The notes under the pieces are model-generated. The model was not told the DNA's origin and ran no database searches. It saw nothing but the letters and a program-made list of their open reading frames with translations. Of a stretch of DNA of 9,797 bases, positions 8,106-9,797 are shown one piece after another. Each line of letters starts with the position of its first letter. Within the stretch, counting starts at the first letter, position 1. Position numbers and translations under genes: made by a program. This DNA is from Acidobacteriota bacterium (GTDB taxonomy: Bacteria > Acidobacteriota > Terriglobia > Terriglobales > Acidobacteriaceae): NCBI GenBank assembly GCA_021841795.1, contig JAKCDN010000085.1, forward strand, positions 1 to 9,797. Direction: 5' to 3'.

Positions 8106-8204
8106 TTAGAATTTCTCCGGATAAAGCAGCGTGAGCGCGAGGTAGCCCAACAAGAGCACGGACAAGACCAGCGCGGTACCTGAGATCCAATCGAGTTGCA
8201 TCAT
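8106..8204 (-). CDS. kdpF: Potassium-transporting ATPase small subunit KdpF
   Basis: This 32-aa frame encodes a single membrane span ending in YPEKF. It begins MMQLDWISGT and continues with ALVLSVLLLGYLALTLL. Its length, its place directly before kdpA, its one hydrophobic helix and its RPEKF-like tail are the marks of KdpF, the small lipid-like subunit that stabilises the Kdp complex. Two adjacent ATG codons (8204-8202 and 8201-8199) are possible starts. The GAGGT motif is better spaced for the second (5 bases), which would give 31 aa. The first ATG directly abuts the TAG stop of the preceding micro-ORF, and the kdpF stop is one base from the kdpA start. Confidence 0.88.
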   Translation of the reverse strand: MMQLDWISGTALVLSVLLLGYLALTLLYPEKF

Positions 8205-8291
8205 CTACCTCAACTTTTGGCAGGCCTTGACGTAGAGAAACGCCAGGGCGAAGAAAACTGCGGTGAAAACGACCATGACTGCGTCCTGCAT
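8205..8291 (-). CDS. 28-aa single-span membrane micro-ORF heading the kdp operon, unnamed
   Basis: A 29-codon frame starts with an ATG at 8291 that has AGGGAG seven bases upstream (8299-8304), the best ribosome binding site in the operon. The product begins MQDAVMVVFTAVFFALAF and ends LYVKACQKLR: a short acidic start, one hydrophobic helix (about residues 5-20), then a positively charged tail with a cysteine. Its TAG stop is immediately followed by the kdpF ATG, and the kdpF ribosome binding site lies within its final codons, so it is translationally coupled to kdpF. I infer that it is a real small membrane protein, perhaps an accessory of the Kdp complex or a leader peptide for kdpF. I recall similar unnamed small frames before kdpF in other bacteria, but I cannot confirm this here. 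It resembles KdpF in topology but lacks the PEKF tail. Confidence 0.7.
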   Translation of the reverse strand: MQDAVMVVFTAVFFALAFLYVKACQKLR

Positions 8292-8311
8292 GCGGAATCT
8301 CCCTGACACTT

Positions 8312-8408
8312 CCGGCAAGGAGCCGGCAGAGTCTCAGACTGAACGGCGCGCACTTCAGTTGCGGCCGTTCCATGAGCAGCTTGCGTCCCCGAGCTGCGGA
8401 CCCGCTCA
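8312..8408 (-). promoter_or_regulatory. Structured 5' leader of the kdp operon (candidate cis-acting RNA)
   Basis: Read on the minus strand there are four consecutive hairpins. 8376-8397 has GCAGCT/AGCTGC arms around a 10-base loop, with an alternative outer pairing TGAGC/GCTCA (8404-8408 with 8373-8377). 8341-8370 has GAACGGC/GCCGTTC continued by CGCA/TGCG, 11 bp with one bulged C. 8330-8340 has AGTC/GACT. 8312-8326 has CCGGC/GCCGG with loop TCCTT. The last hairpin ends seven bases before the ribosome binding site. Its CTCCTT can pair with the AGGGAG of the micro-ORF, with one G-U pair, which suggests control of translation. It does not match any riboswitch class I could recognise. Confidence 0.4.
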
Positions 8409-8470
8409 CCGAAACGAACTGAACCGAAATTGATTCTGACTTCAGTCTGGTTTGAGTTTCGAAAAGAATT

Positions 8471-8487
8471 CCTAAATAAGTTGTAAG
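8471..8487 (-). promoter_or_regulatory. Possible KdpE binding site (direct repeat, 11-bp period)
   Basis: On the minus strand CTTACA-ACTTA-TTTAGG resembles the two half-sites of the E. coli KdpE box (TTTATA-N5-TTTACA), with the same N5 spacing and 5/6 and 4/6 matches, though in swapped order. It lies in the AT-rich part of the region, about 180 bp upstream of the micro-ORF start. The match is imperfect and no clear -35/-10 pair follows it. Confidence 0.3.
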
Positions 8488-8523
8488 GATGGGCGTGATA
8501 CGGTGCGCCAGCTTGAAGACAGG

Positions 8524-8542
8524 CCGGCTATCTGCAAGCCGG
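8524..8542 (-). terminator. Hairpin downstream of kdpE, weak terminator candidate
   Basis: CCGGCT and AGCCGG are perfect 6-base arms around a 7-base loop, about 110 bp past the kdpE stop. No uridine run follows on the minus strand, so it may be only a stabilising or pause hairpin. Smaller perfect hairpins lie at 8583-8595 and 8624-8636. Confidence 0.3.
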
Positions 8543-8652
8543 AGTTGGGGAAAAGCCGCGACAGGTTCGGGGATGGCGCGCAGTCCGCGGCGGACACGAA
8601 GCGAAGTGACCTATGCTCGCCGGCTCGCAATGCGAGACGCAGAGGCTCCGAG

Positions 8653-9348
8653 TTACTCCTCGTCTCCGCTCCAACCTTCGGGAACGAAGCGATAGCCGAC
8701 CCAGGGCTCGGTCTGGATGTATTGCTTGCCGGTCTCCAACTCGAGTTTTTTGCGCAACTGGCCGACGAAGACGCGGAGGTACTCCGGCTGGTGCGCGGAT
8801 TGGGCACCCCAGACGGTCGTCAGGAGCGCGCGGTGCGTGATCACCTTTCCGGCATGGCGCGCGAGGTGCAGCAGCAGGTCGAACTCCTTGGGGGTAAGGT
8901 GAATGGGCTTGCCCTGCACGCTGATGGAATGGGCCTGAGAGTCCACCACGAAGTCGCCGACTTCAACGGCGGCGGTGGTGCGCTCTGGCGCGCGGCGCAG
9001 ATGAGCGCGCACGCGGGCCAGCAGCTCCTGAATGCCAAACGGCTTGGTGACGTAATCGTCGGCGCCGGCATCGAGCGCCTCGACCTTTGACCGTTCGTGT
9101 TCGCGGACGGAGAGCACCAGCACCGGCGTGGCCCCGCGGGAACGGATGGCGCGGCAAACATCGACGCCGCTCATATCCGGCATCATCAGGTCAGTGATGA
9201 CGAGGTCGGGGGCCCAGTCGCGGAATACGCGCAAACCCTCCTGCGGCTCGTTGGCAGTGCGCACATCGTAGCCCTGGGCGGCCAGAGCGGCGCGCAGTAC
9301 GCGTGTGATCTGCGACTCGTCATCAATGACCAAAATTCTCCCGGGCAT
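8653..9348 (-). CDS. kdpE: KdpE, OmpR/PhoB-family response regulator
   Basis: This two-component regulator is expected to activate the kdp genes when K+ is limiting. The product is 231 aa (E. coli KdpE 225). The receiver domain covers about residues 1-118, with the acidic pair D9-D10, phospho-acceptor D53 (ITDLMMPDMSG), the switch residue S80 and K102 (TKPFG). A linker and an OmpR-type winged-helix DNA-binding domain (about 127-225) follow, with TPKEFDLLLHLARHAGKVITHRALL and the C-terminal YIQTEPWVGYRF. The start was set at the second of two adjacent ATGs because GAGG (9355-9358) is six bases from it. The ATG at 9351 is equally in frame, and an ATG at 9393 would add 15 untypical residues. It is assigned as KdpE from similarity and from its place upstream of kdpFABC. 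Confidence 0.9.
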   Translation of the reverse strand: MPGRILVIDDESQITRVLRAALAAQGYDVRTANEPQEGLRVFRDWAPDLVITDLMMPDMSGVDVCRAIRSRGATPVLVLSVREHERSKVEALDAGADDYVTKPFGIQELLARVRAHLRRAPERTTAAVEVGDFVVDSQAHSISVQGKPIHLTPKEFDLLLHLARHAGKVITHRALLTTVWGAQSAHQPEYLRVFVGQLRKKLELETGKQYIQTEPWVGYRFVPEGWSGDEE

Positions 9349-9416
9349 CATCGTCCTCTTTCCACCGCAGATTACATCATTGCGGCCGGGCATTTCATAA
9401 AGCGCAGGAGGAGATT
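9349..9416. promoter_or_regulatory. Short divergent promoter region between kdpE and the kinase gene
   Basis: Only 68 bp separate the two divergent starts, so any kdpE and kinase promoters must overlap here. On the minus strand TGTAAT (9371-9376) is a 5/6 match to a -10 box for kdpE. No matching -35 is clear, and I saw no good pair for the plus strand. Confidence 0.35.
9406..9411 (+). promoter_or_regulatory. Ribosome binding site of the KdpD-like kinase
   Basis: AGGAGG lies five bases before the ATG at 9417. It is a near-ideal site and shows that this ATG is the true N-terminus and not an internal methionine of a longer protein. Confidence 0.75.
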
Positions 9417-9797
9417 ATGATTCCCGTGGAGCGATCGATGCAGGCGCCTGCCTATTCACGCCGGATTCTAAGCTGGTTGCTGGCGACAGCAGCGGCAGCG
9501 GGCACGACGGCGGCGCTCGACCGGCTGGGAGCCAACTCCACCACGGCGGGAATGGTCTTTCTGGTGCTGGTGGTGTGGTCAGCGAGCCTGGCCGGGACAG
9601 CGCTGTCGCTGTACATGGCCGCATGGTGCGCGCTTTCCTTCGACTACTTCTTCCTGCCGCCTGTACATACATTCCTGCTGGTGGGCGCGCAGGCGTGGGT
9701 AGCAATGGCATCGTTTGCCGCCGGCTCACTGGTGGTGAGCCGACTGGCGGAGCGGGCGCGGCGTCAGACGCGGGAGGCCGAGCAGCGCCAGTCCGAC
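9417..9797 (+). CDS. KdpD-like membrane sensor histidine kinase, N-terminal part (runs off right edge)
   Basis: The first 127 residues match the four-helix membrane domain of KdpD (DUF4118): hydrophobic segments at about 17-36, 43-58, 60-79 and 89-109, with the characteristic SFDYFFLPPVHTF (74-86) between the third and fourth. A charged, helical stretch (SRLAERARRQTREAEQRQ) then leads towards what should be a GAF, HisKA and ATPase region outside the window. A full KdpD carries about 400 residues of cytoplasmic KdpD/UspA sensor before these helices. Here the ATG with its AGGAGG site comes directly before them, and kdpE occupies the DNA upstream, so that sensor is absent. The catalytic domains are not visible, so the kinase identity is inferred from the membrane domain and from its divergent pairing with kdpE. 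Confidence 0.82.
   Translation, partial: MIPVERSMQAPAYSRRILSWLLATAAAAGTTAALDRLGANSTTAGMVFLVLVVWSASLAGTALSLYMAAWCALSFDYFFLPPVHTFLLVGAQAWVAMASFAAGSLVVSRLAERARRQTREAEQRQSD

Larger units (their letters stand above)
8292..8652. other. Regulatory region between kdpE and the kdp structural genes
   Basis: This 361-bp region has no credible gene. From kdpE downwards on the minus strand it holds three parts. First is a GC-rich part with small hairpins (8624-8636, 8583-8595 and 8524-8542) that may end the kdpE transcript. Second is an AT-rich stretch, about 8426-8492, which stands out from the surrounding DNA and is the likely kdp promoter zone. Third is a GC-rich leader with consecutive hairpins (8312-8408) just before the micro-ORF. 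A separate promoter here would let the pump genes be induced independently of kdpE. Confidence 0.6.

Noticed and set aside
6293..8134. 613-codon open frame on the plus strand opposite kdpA
   Set aside because: It mirrors kdpA, is low-complexity and very rich in Gly, Glu, Asp and His, and has no recognisable domain. Such long antisense frames are common in GC-rich coding DNA.
8376..8397. GGGGACGCAAGC in the kdp leader, reminiscent of the GGGACGCAAAGCC segment of GEMM (c-di-GMP-I) riboswitches
   Set aside because: The upstream P1b hairpin, the GGGCAAACC-like strand and the second paired domain are missing, and the bases are better explained as a simple hairpin loop.
8472..8807. 111-codon minus-strand frame overlapping the 3' end of kdpE and the regulatory region
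   Set aside because: It is a Ser/Arg-rich shadow of kdpE in another frame, with no ribosome binding site or domain.

Overview
The window reads as a GC-rich bacterial chromosome segment with ordinary housekeeping and transport genes. No insertion sequence, phage gene, CRISPR array, tRNA or rRNA was seen. The dnaX-ybaB-recR cluster beside a complete kdp potassium operon, the Ala/Pro-rich DnaX linker and the style of the proteins suggest an Acidobacteriota (Terriglobia-like) genome. That assignment comes from general resemblance only and no search was run.

Layout. (1) 1-209, minus: the N-terminal piece of a secreted protein that runs off the left edge. (2) 210-601: a 392-bp divergent intergenic region with a short palindrome and a strong 14-bp stem-loop just before dnaX. 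(3) 602-3474, plus: dnaX (clamp-loader tau/gamma subunit), ybaB (nucleoid-associated protein) and recR (recombination mediator), a widely conserved DNA replication/repair cluster. (4) 3475-3586: a short convergent gap. (5) 8291 down to 3587, minus: a 28-aa membrane micro-ORF, then kdpF, kdpA, kdpB and kdpC, which together encode the high-affinity K+ uptake P-type ATPase. (6) 8292-8652: a 361-bp region between kdpE and the kdp structural genes, with an AT-rich promoter-like stretch, a possible KdpE box and a highly structured leader. (7) 9348 down to 8653, minus: kdpE, an OmpR-type response regulator. (8) 9417-9797, plus: the start of a divergently transcribed membrane histidine kinase related to the transmembrane part of KdpD, cut by the right edge.

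How the genes work together: KdpA forms the K+ pore, KdpB hydrolyses ATP, KdpC and KdpF are single-span accessory subunits, and KdpE presumably switches the operon on when K+ is scarce. Two things depart from the textbook layout. KdpE lies upstream of the operon and is divergent from its likely kinase, instead of overlapping it. The kinase also begins directly with its membrane segments, so the large N-terminal cytoplasmic KdpD sensor is missing from this gene. The most interesting unnamed elements are the 28-aa micro-ORF whose stop codon abuts the kdpF start, and the chain of hairpins in the kdp leader that could mask the micro-ORF's ribosome binding site.
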